NCBI GenBank assembly: GCA_031180665.1
Contig: JAPSLP010000017.1
Coordinates: 1 to 64,000 of the forward strand
Reading direction: 5' to 3'
Length of the DNA stretch: 64,000 nucleotides
Source: Cupriavidus sp.
GTDB lineage: Bacteria; Pseudomonadota; Gammaproteobacteria; Burkholderiales; Burkholderiaceae
Shown here: positions 1 to 8,996 of the stretch, piece after piece
How the letters are laid out: each line of letters begins with the position of its first letter
Position numbering within the stretch: position 1 is the first letter of the stretch
Made by a program: the position numbers and the translations under genes
The notes under the pieces: model-generated
What the model was told of the DNA's origin: nothing
Databases searched by the model: none
What the model saw: the letters and a program-made list of their open reading frames with translations, nothing else

Positions 1-170
1 GCCAGCGCCGCCACCACCCCGCCTTGCGCGGTCGCCGCCAGCAGCCGCAGCGCGCGATACAGATTGGACTTGCCCGTGCCGTTCTGCCCGCTGACCACAT
101 TGAGCGGCCCCAGCGGCATCACCAGCTCGCGGATGGAGCGGTAGTTGGCGATGGCGAGGGTGGTGATCAT
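1..170 (-). CDS. AAA family ATPase, N-terminal part (runs off the left edge)
   Basis: This gene is absent from the ORF track because it is cut by the window edge. Reading the complement from the ATG at 168-170 gives MITTLAIANYRSIRELVMPL and then a Walker A motif, SGQNGTGKSN, at about residues 27-36. An N-terminal strand, 'NYRSI', and an early P-loop are typical of RecF/OLD/SMC-like ATPases (AAA_21/AAA_23 type). Only about 56 residues are visible, so the subfamily and function cannot be decided. It is on the same strand as the brnTA pair, 46 bp downstream of brnA, and could be a neighbouring defence or repair gene. That last point is inference from position only. Confidence 0.75.
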   Translation of the reverse strand, partial: MITTLAIANYRSIRELVMPLGPLNVVSGQNGTGKSNLYRALRLLAATAQGGVVAAL

Positions 171-216
171 GTAATGCCGAGCGGGTCAGGCGCCATGTCC
201 GGGATGTCGGGCAGGC

Positions 217-519
217 TCAGTTCGGCTCGATAGCGAAGTCGGCATCTGCGTCCTCAAGCGGATGCTCGACCAAAAACACCTTCAAAGCGCCATCGACGCG
301 ACGTTGCCAGCCCTTGCCACTGGACCGGAACACCGCGAGGACCTCGGGCGACAGTCGCAGGGAGACATGCTGTTTGGTTTGCGCCTGCTTTGGCCGGCCT
401 CGCCGTACCAGCCGCTTTCCCTCGTAGACATCGGCTTCGCGGAAGAAGTCGGCATCCAGTTCAGGCGCATCGTCAGCCTCGAGCGAGTGCTGCCTGGTAG
501 TGCGCTTGTTCTCTTGCAT
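217..519 (-). CDS. brnA: BrnA-family antitoxin
   Basis: The 100-residue protein has the family's C-terminal pattern: a strand 'HVSLRLSPEVLAVFRSSGKGWQ' region followed by 'RRVDGALKVFL', the ribbon-helix-helix-like DNA-binding part of BrnA antitoxins. BrnA normally binds and neutralises the BrnT ribonuclease and represses the operon. The ATG at 519 is preceded by AGGAAGG at good spacing. The start lies inside the 3' end of the (frameshifted) brnT frame, so the two genes overlap by 47 bp if the toxin is restored. The antitoxin frame is intact. BrnA identity is fairly certain from the 'GWQ' motif and the neighbour. Confidence 0.8.
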   Translation of the reverse strand: MQENKRTTRQHSLEADDAPELDADFFREADVYEGKRLVRRGRPKQAQTKQHVSLRLSPEVLAVFRSSGKGWQRRVDGALKVFLVEHPLEDADADFAIEPN

Positions 520-756
520 TTGCCTTCCTCATGCTGATGATGCGTCGCGTCCTGCCGCGGGCGTCCACACAATGATGACCACTCGCTGGTCCAGCGTCCC
601 CACGGAAATGAAACGCGCTTCCCCATAGTCCTGTCGGTTATCGACGCGCGTGAAGTGGAGGCCATCGAAGACCTTCCAGCATTCCGCGAAATCGAGTCCT
701 CGTTCGGCGAGCGTCCGTTCCCGCTTCGCGGCGTCGAAAGACAGTGTCAAGGCCAC
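473..756 (-). pseudogene. brnT: BrnT-family toxin with a one-base frameshift
   Basis: The open frame from the GTG at 756 gives FDAAKRERTLAERGLDF, 'RQDYGEARFISVG' and 'VVIIVWTP', the BrnT ribonuclease core. It then runs into an unrelated tail and stops at 529 (75 aa). In the next frame the same DNA reads RRIISMRKANAREQAHY and ends at 473, exactly the conserved BrnT C-terminus with the RIISxRKA motif. One C missing from the run in ACGCCCGCGGC (about 559-570) explains the break. With it restored the protein would be about 94 residues, the usual length. Either the toxin has been inactivated by a homopolymer slip, or this is an assembly error. The upstream GTG start is a guess; no clear -35 is visible. 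Confidence 0.75.
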
Positions 757-970
757 TATAGCGGCGCTTGTGTGAATTTATGTAGCACGAAAATGTGCCG
801 AAGAGATCAGAAGCTGGGAGTTGAACGCGAGGGGAAATGCCATGGCGCGCGCCCATGGCGGATTGAACCGCGAGAGCGGAATCGCCGCTTTGCTGTTGCG
901 CCGCGAACCAAAGAAATTCGGCCACCGGCATTGCACCGATGGCCGAGGATCGATTGGCTTTAATCGCGCT

Positions 971-2491
971 TTAGCCGCGCTTTGCAGTCCGCGCCGGCTT
1001 CGCTGCCGGTGCCGCCGCCTTCGGCGGCTCGGGCAGCTTGTACATCGAGCCCGGTGGCAAGGTCAGCAGCGTGTTGATCTGCACCAGGTCGTCCTCGTTC
1101 AGCGAGCCGGTGGCGGCCTTCAGGCGCAGGCCGTTCATGATGGTGTCGTAGCGCGCGCGGGCGAGGTCCCGGCGGGTCGAAAACAGCTGGGCCTCGGCGT
1201 TCAGCACGTCGATGTTGATGCGCACGCCCACCTCGTAGCCGAGCCGGTTCGACTCGACCGCGGTCTGCGCCGAGCGTTCCGCGGCTTCCAGCGCACGCAC
1301 CTGGGCCAGTCCGTTGGACACGCCGGAGAAGGTCTGCCGCGCATTCTGCGCGGCGGTGCGGCGGGCGAACTCCAGATCGCTGGCGGCGCGGTCGGCCAGC
1401 GCCAGCGTTTCGCGCGCACGTGACTGGATCTGGCCGCCGGCGTAGATCGGTATGGTCAGCTGCACGCCGATCTGCGCGCTGTTGTAGCGGCTGGCGACGT
1501 TGACCTGCTGCTGAATCAGGCCCGACGAATCCTGGTAGCCGTAGGAGGCGACCAGATCGACCGACGGCAGGTGGCCGGCGCGCGCCTTGTTGTATTCGCG
1601 CTGCGCGGTTTCGAGGTTGTAGCGGGCGAGGCTGACCTGCGGGTTGGTCTGTTCGGCTTGCTGCGCCCACAGATTGACGTCCGCCGGCTGGGGGCCGGGG
1701 ATATCGGCGGCGGGGCGCAGGCCCATCAGTTCGTCGACCGGCCTGCCGGTGATCTGCTGCAGCGTCGCGCGGCGGACTTCGAGTTCGTTCTGCGCCGCGA
1801 TCTCGGTGGAGACCGCGAGGTCGTAGCGGGCCTGCGCGTCGTTGGTGTCGGTGATCGTCGCGGTGCCGACCTCGAAATTGCGCTTGGCCTGTTCGAGCTG
1901 CTCGGCGATCGCGCGCTTCTGCGCGCCGGCCAGATACAGGTTGTCCTGCGCGGCCAGTACGTCGAAATACGCCTGCGCGGTGCGCGTGATCAGGTCCAGC
2001 TGTGCCTGGCTGAAGGTGACTTCCCCCGCCAGCGCGGCCAGCTCGCCCTGCTTGTAAGTCTCCCAGCGGTCCCAGCGGAACAGCGGCTGCGTCAGTTGCA
2101 GCGCCCAGTTCTTGTTGTTCAGGAAGCGGTTTGCGTCGATCGGCGCGCTCTGGTCGATCTTGGTGCGCGTGACGCCGGCCACGCCGTTGATCTGCGGCAG
2201 CAGGCCGGCACGACCCTGCGGCAGCCGTTCCTGCGTGGCGGCAAGCTGGGCGCGCGCGCTGGCGAACTGGGCGTCGTTGGACTGCGCTTCGCGATAGACC
2301 TGCAGCAGGTCGGCCGCGCTGGCCGGCAGGGGCAGCAGGGCGGCGAAGCACAGCGCCAGCGCCGCGCCGGGGACGCGGCGCGACGGAGCCTGCGGCAAGC
2401 CATCCCGCGGGCCGCCCGACACACCCTTCGACACACCATTCGACGCAACAGCATGCGCGGCACTCCGCGCGGGACACAGCGCAAACCTCAT
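971..2491 (-). CDS. tolC: TolC family outer membrane channel protein
   Basis: A 506-residue protein with two TolC repeats: helices around 'AQLAATQERLPQGRAGLLPQ' near residue 85 and again around 'YNLETAQREYNKARAGHLPS' near 290, each followed by the beta-strand portion. It forms the trimeric outer-membrane/periplasmic duct for RND pumps or type I secretion. The signal peptide has an unusually long n-region of about 40 residues before the hydrophobic core and a likely cleavage after 'LPASA'. A later non-ATG start is therefore possible, but the ATG at 2491 has a GGAG-type site upstream. The C-terminus is Ala/Pro/Lys-rich. The RND pump and adaptor lie about 1.2 kb upstream on the same strand, so it probably serves them. 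Confidence 0.9.
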   Translation of the reverse strand: MRFALCPARSAAHAVASNGVSKGVSGGPRDGLPQAPSRRVPGAALALCFAALLPLPASAADLLQVYREAQSNDAQFASARAQLAATQERLPQGRAGLLPQINGVAGVTRTKIDQSAPIDANRFLNNKNWALQLTQPLFRWDRWETYKQGELAALAGEVTFSQAQLDLITRTAQAYFDVLAAQDNLYLAGAQKRAIAEQLEQAKRNFEVGTATITDTNDAQARYDLAVSTEIAAQNELEVRRATLQQITGRPVDELMGLRPAADIPGPQPADVNLWAQQAEQTNPQVSLARYNLETAQREYNKARAGHLPSVDLVASYGYQDSSGLIQQQVNVASRYNSAQIGVQLTIPIYAGGQIQSRARETLALADRAASDLEFARRTAAQNARQTFSGVSNGLAQVRALEAAERSAQTAVESNRLGYEVGVRINIDVLNAEAQLFSTRRDLARARYDTIMNGLRLKAATGSLNEDDLVQINTLLTLPPGSMYKLPEPPKAAAPAAKPARTAKRG

Positions 2492-2538
2492 GACGTCTCC
2501 AGCTTGTCGGACGCTGCGCGCCGACGGTTAGCGTCCGC

Positions 2539-2865
2539 TCAGTACTTCGGCATGGCGGGATCGACCTGCTCGGCCCACGCATGCACGCCGCCGCTCAGGT
2601 TGTAGACCTTGCCGAAGCCATGCTGCCGCTCCAGGAAGTTGGCCACCTGCATGCTGCGGCCGCCGTGGTGGCAGACGCAGACGATCTCGGCGTCCGGGTC
2701 CAGCTCGGCCGCGCGCGCGACGATCTGGCCCATCGGGATATGCGTGATGCCGGGCAGCGCGCAGGTCTGGACTTCCCAGTCCTCGCGCACGTCGAGCAGC
2801 ACCGGCTTGGCGCGGTTGGCGTCGCCCAGCCATTGGGACAACTCGGTGGCGGTAATCTGCTGCAT
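2539..2865 (-). CDS. Rhodanese-like domain protein
   Basis: A single rhodanese domain of 108 residues. The active-site loop is CHHGGRS at about residues 67-73, with the catalytic Cys present, and the N-terminal 'LLDVREDWE' strand is typical. Such single-domain proteins move sulfane sulfur to thiol acceptors in the cytosol. No signal peptide is visible. It lies 13 bp after the Pcm-like gene and 47 bp before the tolC homologue, so the three are likely co-transcribed. The arrangement is common in Burkholderiaceae but its physiological reason is not evident from the sequence. Confidence 0.88.
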   Translation of the reverse strand: MQQITATELSQWLGDANRAKPVLLDVREDWEVQTCALPGITHIPMGQIVARAAELDPDAEIVCVCHHGGRSMQVANFLERQHGFGKVYNLSGGVHAWAEQVDPAMPKY

Positions 2866-2878
2866 GGTGGTTTCCGAT

Positions 2879-3532
2879 TCAGAACTGGAAGCGCGACGGC
2901 GCCTTGACGCCGGTCAGCGGGGCGACCGCGGTCTCGAACAGATTGACGGTCTGGTATTCGGTGTCCGACACGCGCGTGATCAGCTGCGCTTCCATCACCG
3001 GCAGCGTGCCGACGAAGGCGGCGATGCGGCCGCCGACCTTGATCTGCGACAGGATCGATTCGGGCACCACCGGCAGCGAGCCGGAGATGCAGATCACGTC
3101 GTACGGGGCGCCGGCGGGCCAGCCTTCGGCGGCGTTGCCCTCGGCGACCTCGACATTGGCGATGCCGGCCTTGGCGAGGTTCTCGCGGGCCAGTGCGGCC
3201 AGCTCGGGGCGGATGTCGACGGTCACCACGTGGCGGGCGCGGTGGGCCAGCAGCGCGGCCATGTAGCCGGAACCTGCGCCGATCTCCAGCACGTTCTCGT
3301 GCTTGCGCACGCCCAGGTCCTGCAGCACACGGGCTTCGACGCGCGGGGCCAGCATGTTCTGGCCGACCGGCAGCGGGATTTCCGTATCGACGAAGGCCAG
3401 CGCCTGGTACGCCGTGGGCACGAACTGCTCGCGCTTGACCACGGCCAGCAGGTCTAGAATTTCCTGATCCAGCACGTCCCAGGGCCGGATCTGCTGTTCG
3501 ATCATGTTGAATCGGGCTTTTTCGAGGTCCAT
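2879..3532 (-). CDS. Protein-L-isoaspartate O-methyltransferase family protein
   Basis: A 217-residue SAM-dependent methyltransferase of the Pcm family. The N-terminus 'ARFNMIEQQIRPWDVLD' and motif I, 'VLEIGAGSGYMAALLAH' near residue 80, are clear. 'GLPVGQNM' equivalents ('PLPVGQNMLAP') match the family's substrate-loop area. Classical Pcm repairs isoaspartyl residues in damaged proteins. Burkholderiales usually carry this shorter paralogue next to tolC, so its real substrate is uncertain. It heads the pcm-rhodanese-tolC run. Its upstream spacer (3533-3694) holds a small hairpin that may end the preceding RND operon. Confidence 0.85.
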   Translation of the reverse strand: MDLEKARFNMIEQQIRPWDVLDQEILDLLAVVKREQFVPTAYQALAFVDTEIPLPVGQNMLAPRVEARVLQDLGVRKHENVLEIGAGSGYMAALLAHRARHVVTVDIRPELAALARENLAKAGIANVEVAEGNAAEGWPAGAPYDVICISGSLPVVPESILSQIKVGGRIAAFVGTLPVMEAQLITRVSDTEYQTVNLFETAVAPLTGVKAPSRFQF

Positions 3533-3627
3533 CTTGCCTTCCTTGCTATGCCAACCGCTATCTGTTTCGTGTTCCGGCCGCGCGGTGCGAGGGGCCGGGG
3601 AATTCCGTCAAACCCGACATTTTAACT

Positions 3628-3646
3628 CCCCGGCGTGACGCCGGGG
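3628..3646 (-). terminator. Possible terminator hairpin after the RND operon
   Basis: CCCCGGCG-TCA-CGCCGGGG forms a perfect 8-bp stem between the end of the RND permease (3695) and the Pcm-like gene (3532). On the minus strand it is followed by AGTTAAAATG rather than a clean T run, so it is a weak intrinsic terminator at best. Confidence 0.4.
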
Positions 3647-3694
3647 CATCCGACTGGAGCGGGGGGCGGGCCATGGCGCCGGTCGGCCGGGCCG

Positions 3695-6600
3695 TCATTC
3701 CGCGCTCGCGGGACGGCCGCGGGCCGGCAGCGCGGGGTCCGCGGCCGGGTCGTTGCCCGCCGGGGCCACCGCCTCGGCGCCGGCCTGCGTCCCCTGCGCC
3801 GCCGCCTTGCCTCGCCAGCGCCGGACCAGCCAGCCCCCAAGATCGTCCAGGTAGGTGTAGATCACCGGCACCACCACCAGCGTCAGGATCGACGAGGTGA
3901 TGATGCCGCCGATCACCGTCTGCCCCATCGGCGCGCGCTGCTCGGCGCCTTCGCCGAGGCTGAAGGCCAGCGGCACCATGCCGAAGATCATCGCGAGCGT
4001 GGTCATCAGGATCGGGCGCAGCCGCACCCGGGCGGCCTCGACCAGTGCGGCCTCGCGCGACAGCGGGGCCTTGCCGTGCTCGCCGCGCCGGGCCTGGTTG
4101 GCGAAGTCGACCAGCAGGATCGCGTTCTTCGTGACCAGGCCCATCAGCATGATGAAGCCGATGATCGAGAACATGTTCAGCGTCGAGCCGAACAGCAGCA
4201 GCGCCGCGAACACGCCGATCAGCGTCAGCGGCAGCGAGGTCATGATGGCGATCGGCTGGAAGAAGCTGGCGAACTGCGAGGCCAGGATCATGTAGATGAA
4301 GATCACCGCCAGCGCGAGCGCCGAGACCGCGTAGCCGAACGATTCGTTCATCGACTTGGTCGAGCCGCCGAAGCGGTACTGGTAGCCGGCCGGCCACGTC
4401 ATGCCGTCGAGCGCCTGCCTGATGTCGCGCGCGACCTCGCCCTGCGAGCGGCCCGCGGTATTGGCGGTCAGCTCGACCTCGCGGTTCAGGTCGCGGCGGC
4501 TGATCTGGTTGGCGCCGGTGGTGGGCACCAGCTCGGCGATCTGGCGCAGCGGCACCATTCGGGGCGAACCGTCGGGGTTGGTCTGCGTGCTGGCGATCAT
4601 CAGCGCGGACAGGTCCGCCATGCCGGTGCGCGCGTCCTTCGGCAGCCGCACGCGCACGTCGTAGTTCTCGTCGTCCGGCGCGCGCCAGCTGCTGATGGCG
4701 TCCCCGGCCAGCAGCGGCCGCAGCGCGTTGCCGATCTGCGTGATGCCGATGCCCAGGTCAGAGGCGAGTTCGCGGCGGATGCGCACTTCGACCGTGGGGC
4801 GATCGTCCTTCATGCTCGAGTCCAGATCGACCAGGCCCGGAATCGCCCGCATCCGGCGCGAGGCTTCCTCCGACAGCCGCTTCAGTTCGCCCAGGTCGTC
4901 GCCCTGCAGCGAGACCTGGATCGCCTTCTGCCCGCCGGCGCCATCGGGCATGCCGACCATCGTCAGCGTGATGCCGGCGATGCGGTTCATCCGTTCGCGG
5001 ATCAGCGGATTGAGCTGCGCGGTAGTCCGCTCGCGCTGCTTGCGCTCGACCAGCCGTACCGACACCAGCGCGTTGTTGCGGCCCGAGGTGTTGCCGGCAT
5101 TGATGGTGGCGTAGGTGTAGGCGACTTCGGGGAATTCGCGCAGCGCGGCCTCGACCTGCCGCACCTTGGCCTCGGTGACCTCGAGCGCCGTGCCGACCGG
5201 CGTGGTGAAGCCGATCTGCGTCTCGCCGAGGTCGGCGTTCGGCACGAACTCGGTGCCGATCAGCGGCACCAGCGCGAAGCTGCCGAAGAAGGTCGCCACG
5301 GCGATCAGCGCGGTCGCCAGCCGGTGCTTGAGCGCCCAGCCCAGCATCGCGCCATAGCCGTGACCGAGCGCGTCCATCCGCGCGGAGAACCAGTCCAGCA
5401 GCCGGCCGATGCTGCGGCCGTACCAGCTGCGCTTGTTGCCGGTGCCGTGCAGGTCCGGATCGTGCCAGACCGACGACAGCATCGGGTCCAGCGTGAACGA
5501 CACGAACATCGAGATCATCACCGCGGCCACCACGGTGATGCCGAACTGATGGAAGAAGCGGCCGATGATGCCGCCCATGAAGCCGACCGGCAGGAACACC
5601 GCGACGATCGAAAAGGTGGTCGCCAGCACCGCCAGGCCGATTTCCTCGGTGCCGTCCAGCGCCGCGGCGCGGTGGTCCTTGCCCATCAGGTTGTGCCGCA
5701 CGATGTTCTCGCGCACCACGATCGCATCATCGATCAGCAGGCCCACGCACAGCGACAGCGCCATCAGCGTGATCACGTTCAGCGTGAAGCCGAAGACGTA
5801 CATCACGCCGAAGGTGCCGATCAGGGCGATCGGCAGCGTCAGGCCGGTGATCACCGTGCTGCGCCACGAGCCGAGGAACAGGAAGACGATCGCCACCGTC
5901 AGGAAGGCGCCTTCGAGCAGCGTCGAGCGGACCTCGTCGACGCTGCGCCGGATGCCCCGCGCGCTGTCGTTGATCACGGTCAGCTGCACGCCGGCCGGTA
6001 CCAGCTTGCGCACCTCATCTGTCATCCGCACCAGGCCGTCGACCGTATCGACAGTGTTCTGCCCCTGCGCCTTGACGATCGACAGGAACAGCGCGCGCTT
6101 GCCGCCGAGCAGGGCCAGGCTCTCCTGCTCCTGCTCGCCGTCGCGCACTTCGGCCACCTGCTCGAGCGTGACCGGCTGATTGCCGCGGCGCGCGACGATG
6201 ATCTGCCGGAACGCGGCCGGATCGACCACGCGGCCCTTGATCTGCACCACGGTCTCGGTCGCCGAGGAACGCAGCTCGCCCGCGGGCAGCTCCTGGTTCT
6301 CGTTGCGGATCGCGGTCATCACCTGATCGACGCCGATGCCCAGCGCCTCCAGCTGGGCCGGCCGGATGCGGATCTCGATCTCGCGCTTGGTGCCGCCGAC
6401 GATGCTGATCGCGCCGACGCCGCGCACCGTCTCCAGCCGCTTGCGCACGATCTGGTCGGCGATGGTGGTCAGCTCGCGCTGGCTGCGCGCGGAGCCGGGG
6501 GCGTTCGATACCGACAGATGGAAGATCGGCGCGTCGGACGGGTCGTAGCGCAGCACGCGCGGTTCCTCGACCTCGTCGCGGAATTGCGGCCGGATCAGCG

Positions 6601-6937
6601 CGATCTTGTCGCGCACGTCCTGCGCGGCCTGGGCCACGTCGACGGTCAGGTCGAACTTGATCACGACCACCGAGGTGCCCTGGTACGAGTGCGAGAAGAT
6701 CTCGTCGATGCCCGAGATCGTATTGACGATCTCCTCGACCTTGCGCGTGACATCGGACTCGACCGACTCGGGCGGCGCGCCCGGGTACTCGGTCTGCACC
6801 ACGACGATCGGGAAGGTGATGTCGGGAAACTGGTCGACCGGCAGCCGCTGGTACGAGAACAGCCCGACCACGATGAAGGCCAGCATCATCATGGTGGCCA
6901 TCACCGGGTTGCGGATCGACAGGCGCGTGAACCACAT
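3695..6937 (-). CDS. RND-family efflux pump, inner-membrane permease
   Basis: At 1080 residues this is a full-length AcrB/MexB-type permease. It starts 'MWFTRLSIRNPVMATMMMLAF' (first transmembrane helix) and has the two-fold repeat of large periplasmic loops. The acidic pair essential for proton relay is present in the fourth-helix region ('GLLIDDAIVVREN', about residue 405). It exports hydrophobic compounds or drugs by proton antiport through a tripartite complex. The adaptor gene lies 18 bp upstream and a TetR regulator precedes that. The sequence suggests the HAE1-like branch, with no heavy-metal signature noted. Substrate cannot be inferred. The C-terminus is extended by an Ala/Pro-rich tail. 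Confidence 0.93.
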   Translation of the reverse strand: MWFTRLSIRNPVMATMMMLAFIVVGLFSYQRLPVDQFPDITFPIVVVQTEYPGAPPESVESDVTRKVEEIVNTISGIDEIFSHSYQGTSVVVIKFDLTVDVAQAAQDVRDKIALIRPQFRDEVEEPRVLRYDPSDAPIFHLSVSNAPGSARSQRELTTIADQIVRKRLETVRGVGAISIVGGTKREIEIRIRPAQLEALGIGVDQVMTAIRNENQELPAGELRSSATETVVQIKGRVVDPAAFRQIIVARRGNQPVTLEQVAEVRDGEQEQESLALLGGKRALFLSIVKAQGQNTVDTVDGLVRMTDEVRKLVPAGVQLTVINDSARGIRRSVDEVRSTLLEGAFLTVAIVFLFLGSWRSTVITGLTLPIALIGTFGVMYVFGFTLNVITLMALSLCVGLLIDDAIVVRENIVRHNLMGKDHRAAALDGTEEIGLAVLATTFSIVAVFLPVGFMGGIIGRFFHQFGITVVAAVMISMFVSFTLDPMLSSVWHDPDLHGTGNKRSWYGRSIGRLLDWFSARMDALGHGYGAMLGWALKHRLATALIAVATFFGSFALVPLIGTEFVPNADLGETQIGFTTPVGTALEVTEAKVRQVEAALREFPEVAYTYATINAGNTSGRNNALVSVRLVERKQRERTTAQLNPLIRERMNRIAGITLTMVGMPDGAGGQKAIQVSLQGDDLGELKRLSEEASRRMRAIPGLVDLDSSMKDDRPTVEVRIRRELASDLGIGITQIGNALRPLLAGDAISSWRAPDDENYDVRVRLPKDARTGMADLSALMIASTQTNPDGSPRMVPLRQIAELVPTTGANQISRRDLNREVELTANTAGRSQGEVARDIRQALDGMTWPAGYQYRFGGSTKSMNESFGYAVSALALAVIFIYMILASQFASFFQPIAIMTSLPLTLIGVFAALLLFGSTLNMFSIIGFIMLMGLVTKNAILLVDFANQARRGEHGKAPLSREAALVEAARVRLRPILMTTLAMIFGMVPLAFSLGEGAEQRAPMGQTVIGGIITSSILTLVVVPVIYTYLDDLGGWLVRRWRGKAAAQGTQAGAEAVAPAGNDPAADPALPARGRPASAE

Positions 6938-6955
6938 ATCGGGCGCTCCGCTCGC

Positions 6956-8077
6956 TCAGGCCTTGATCAGGCGAACCTGGCTGCCGACCCGCAAGGTGCC
7001 GAGATTGCTGCGCACGACCTGCGCGCCGCTCGCCAGGCCCGCGACGATCTCGACCAGCCCGCTGCTGTCGTCGCGAATGCCGAGCTCCACCGGCCGCTCG
7101 GCCAGCATGCCGTTCTCGATCACATAGACGAAGGCGCGCTCGCCCTCGGTGCGCACCGCGGTGACGGGCACCGACACCACGCCGGCACGCTGTCCCAGCA
7201 CCAGTGCGCCCTGCGCGAACATGCCGGCGCGCAGCCGGTGCCCGGGATTGTCGACGCGGACGTAGACCATGATGCTGCGCGTGCCCTGCGTGACGGCGGG
7301 GTTGATCCGCACCAGCTTGCCCTCGAAGCGGCCCGCGCCCTCGACGTCGAGCTGCACCGGCTGGCCGATCGCCACGCGGCCGACATCGGCCATCGGCACC
7401 GGCGCCTCCAGTTCGAGGATGCGCAGGTCGACCACTTCCAGCAGCGCCGTGTCGGGCGAAACTTTCTCGCCGGGCTGCACCGAGCGCACCGCGACCATGC
7501 CGTCCAGCGGCGACTTGACGACGGTGTCGGCCAGCGCCTTCTGCGCGACCGCCAGCCCGCCCTCGGCCGCATCGAGATTGGCCTTGGCCACGTCGAGCTC
7601 GGACTGGAACTTGTCGAAGGCGGTCTTCGAGATGAAGCCGCGCCCGACCAGGTCGCGATTGCGCTCCCAGGTCTGGCGCGCGTTCTCGTACTGGCCGCGC
7701 TGGGCCAGCATCTGCCCGCGTGCCTGCGCGACCTTGGCCTGGTATTCGGTCGGATCGATGCGCACGATCACCTGGCCGGCGCGCACCGGTTCGCCTTCGC
7801 GCACCAGCACGTCGCGCACCTCGCCCGAGACCTTGGCCTTGACGGCGGCCTGGTTCAGCGCGCGCAGGCTGCCCGACAACGGCAGCGTCACGCGCAGGTC
7901 GTGGGCGGCGGCCGCGACCACATCGGCCTGCAGCAACTCCACCACGTTGGCTGCCGGAGCGGCGGCCACCGCGGCGGGCTGCCTGCTGCCGCTGGCCTTG
8001 CGCACCATCGCGCCGGCGCCGGCCAGCACGGCCAGGCCCAGCACCACCAGCAGCAGCTTGTTACGCGAGATCTTCAT
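6956..8077 (-). CDS. RND efflux periplasmic adaptor subunit (membrane fusion protein)
   Basis: The ATG at 8077 was chosen over the long upstream extension in the ORF track because MKISRNKLLLVVLGLAVLAG gives a proper signal/anchor. The mature part shows the lipoyl half-motifs ('AAVKAKVSGEVRDVLVREGE' and 'VVKSPLDGMVAVRSVQPGE') flanking an alpha-hairpin, then the beta-barrel and membrane-proximal domains. It links the RND permease to a TolC-type channel. The ATG lies 17 bp inside the end of the tetR gene, which implies translational coupling. No lipobox Cys is seen, so it is probably anchored by its N-terminal helix. The length of 373 aa is normal. Confidence 0.92.
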   Translation of the reverse strand: MKISRNKLLLVVLGLAVLAGAGAMVRKASGSRQPAAVAAAPAANVVELLQADVVAAAAHDLRVTLPLSGSLRALNQAAVKAKVSGEVRDVLVREGEPVRAGQVIVRIDPTEYQAKVAQARGQMLAQRGQYENARQTWERNRDLVGRGFISKTAFDKFQSELDVAKANLDAAEGGLAVAQKALADTVVKSPLDGMVAVRSVQPGEKVSPDTALLEVVDLRILELEAPVPMADVGRVAIGQPVQLDVEGAGRFEGKLVRINPAVTQGTRSIMVYVRVDNPGHRLRAGMFAQGALVLGQRAGVVSVPVTAVRTEGERAFVYVIENGMLAERPVELGIRDDSSGLVEIVAGLASGAQVVRSNLGTLRVGSQVRLIKA

Positions 8078-8996
8078 CGTCAGGGCGCGAGCCGGGCCGG
8101 CGGCGCTTCGGTTTCGGTTCGGGGGTGGCCGCCGGGGTGGGGCGGCCGTTTGCCCGTGCGGTGGTGCGCACGGCGGTACGTGCGGGCATGCGCGGCGTTC
8201 CATCGGCGGGCGCATCGCCTTGCAGGCGGGCTTGCTGCTGCATCTCGTCCCGGATCTGCTCCCAGACATAGGGGCCGGCCTGCGGCGGCAGCGGCGTGTC
8301 GCGTGCCGCGCCGGCGGTCAGGCCGAACAGCAGCACCTGCAGCAGGTTCTCGAGAAATGCCTCGGGATCGATGTCGGTGTCCGAGCCGATGCGGAACGCG
8401 CGTTGCCACAGCATCAGGAATACCAGCGGGGCGCAGATCAGCGTGGTGGTCGGATTGGCCGGCAGCGAGCGGAACTCGCCGCGCGCGACACCGCGCACCA
8501 GCACGCGCGCGAACAGCTCGTCGCCGGGCACCATCACTTCCTCGTGGTAGAAGCGCGCGATATCGGGGAAGTTGGCCGATTCGGCCATGATCAGCTTGGT
8601 CAGGCCCGCCACCGGCGTCGCGCCGATCAGACCCCACCAGCCGCGCAGCAGCTCGCGCAGCAGTTCCGGGGTCGACCCCTCGTAGCTGTCGACCAGGTCG
8701 GTGCCGCGCACCAGCGCCGGCACGAGGTTCTCGCGCACCACGGTCTTGAACAGTTCCTGCTTGTTGGCGAAGTACAGATAGACCGTGCCTTTGGACACCC
8801 CGGCCGCCGCGGCCACGTCTTCCAGCCGCGTGGCCGCGTAGCCGCGCTCGACAAAGAGTTCGAGCGCGGCCGCCACCAGTTCCTGCGGGCGGGCGGATTT
8901 GCGGCGCGACCAGCGTCGCGCCTCGGGGGCGCCGTCATTGGCGCCGTCGTTGGCCCCAACGTTGGCGTCAAGGCGTGGGACTTGCGGTGGATTCAC
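8061..8996 (-). CDS. TetR/AcrR family transcriptional regulator
   Basis: The helix-turn-helix is clear ('RLEDVAAAAGVSKGTVYLYFANKQELF'), with the usual N-terminal start of the domain about 30 residues in. A large ligand domain and a basic, Pro/Arg-rich C-terminal tail ('PKPKRRRPGSRP') follow. The track's 712-aa frame is a read-through. There is no ATG near the domain, and the GTG at 8996 is the most plausible start, giving 311 aa. That GTG lies in a perfect 14-bp tandem duplication (8983-9010). The gene overlaps the pump adaptor by 17 bp, so regulator and pump form one probably autoregulated operon. Confidence 0.85.
   Translation of the reverse strand: MNPPQVPRLDANVGANDGANDGAPEARRWSRRKSARPQELVAAALELFVERGYAATRLEDVAAAAGVSKGTVYLYFANKQELFKTVVRENLVPALVRGTDLVDSYEGSTPELLRELLRGWWGLIGATPVAGLTKLIMAESANFPDIARFYHEEVMVPGDELFARVLVRGVARGEFRSLPANPTTTLICAPLVFLMLWQRAFRIGSDTDIDPEAFLENLLQVLLFGLTAGAARDTPLPPQAGPYVWEQIRDEMQQQARLQGDAPADGTPRMPARTAVRTTARANGRPTPAATPEPKPKRRRPGSRPDDEDLA

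Noticed and set aside
3635-8590. 1651-aa plus-strand ORF opposite the RND operon
   Set aside because: It is the complement of three well-supported genes. Its composition (Arg/His/Gly/Ala-rich) is what GC-rich codon bias gives in an antisense frame, and no domain is recognisable.
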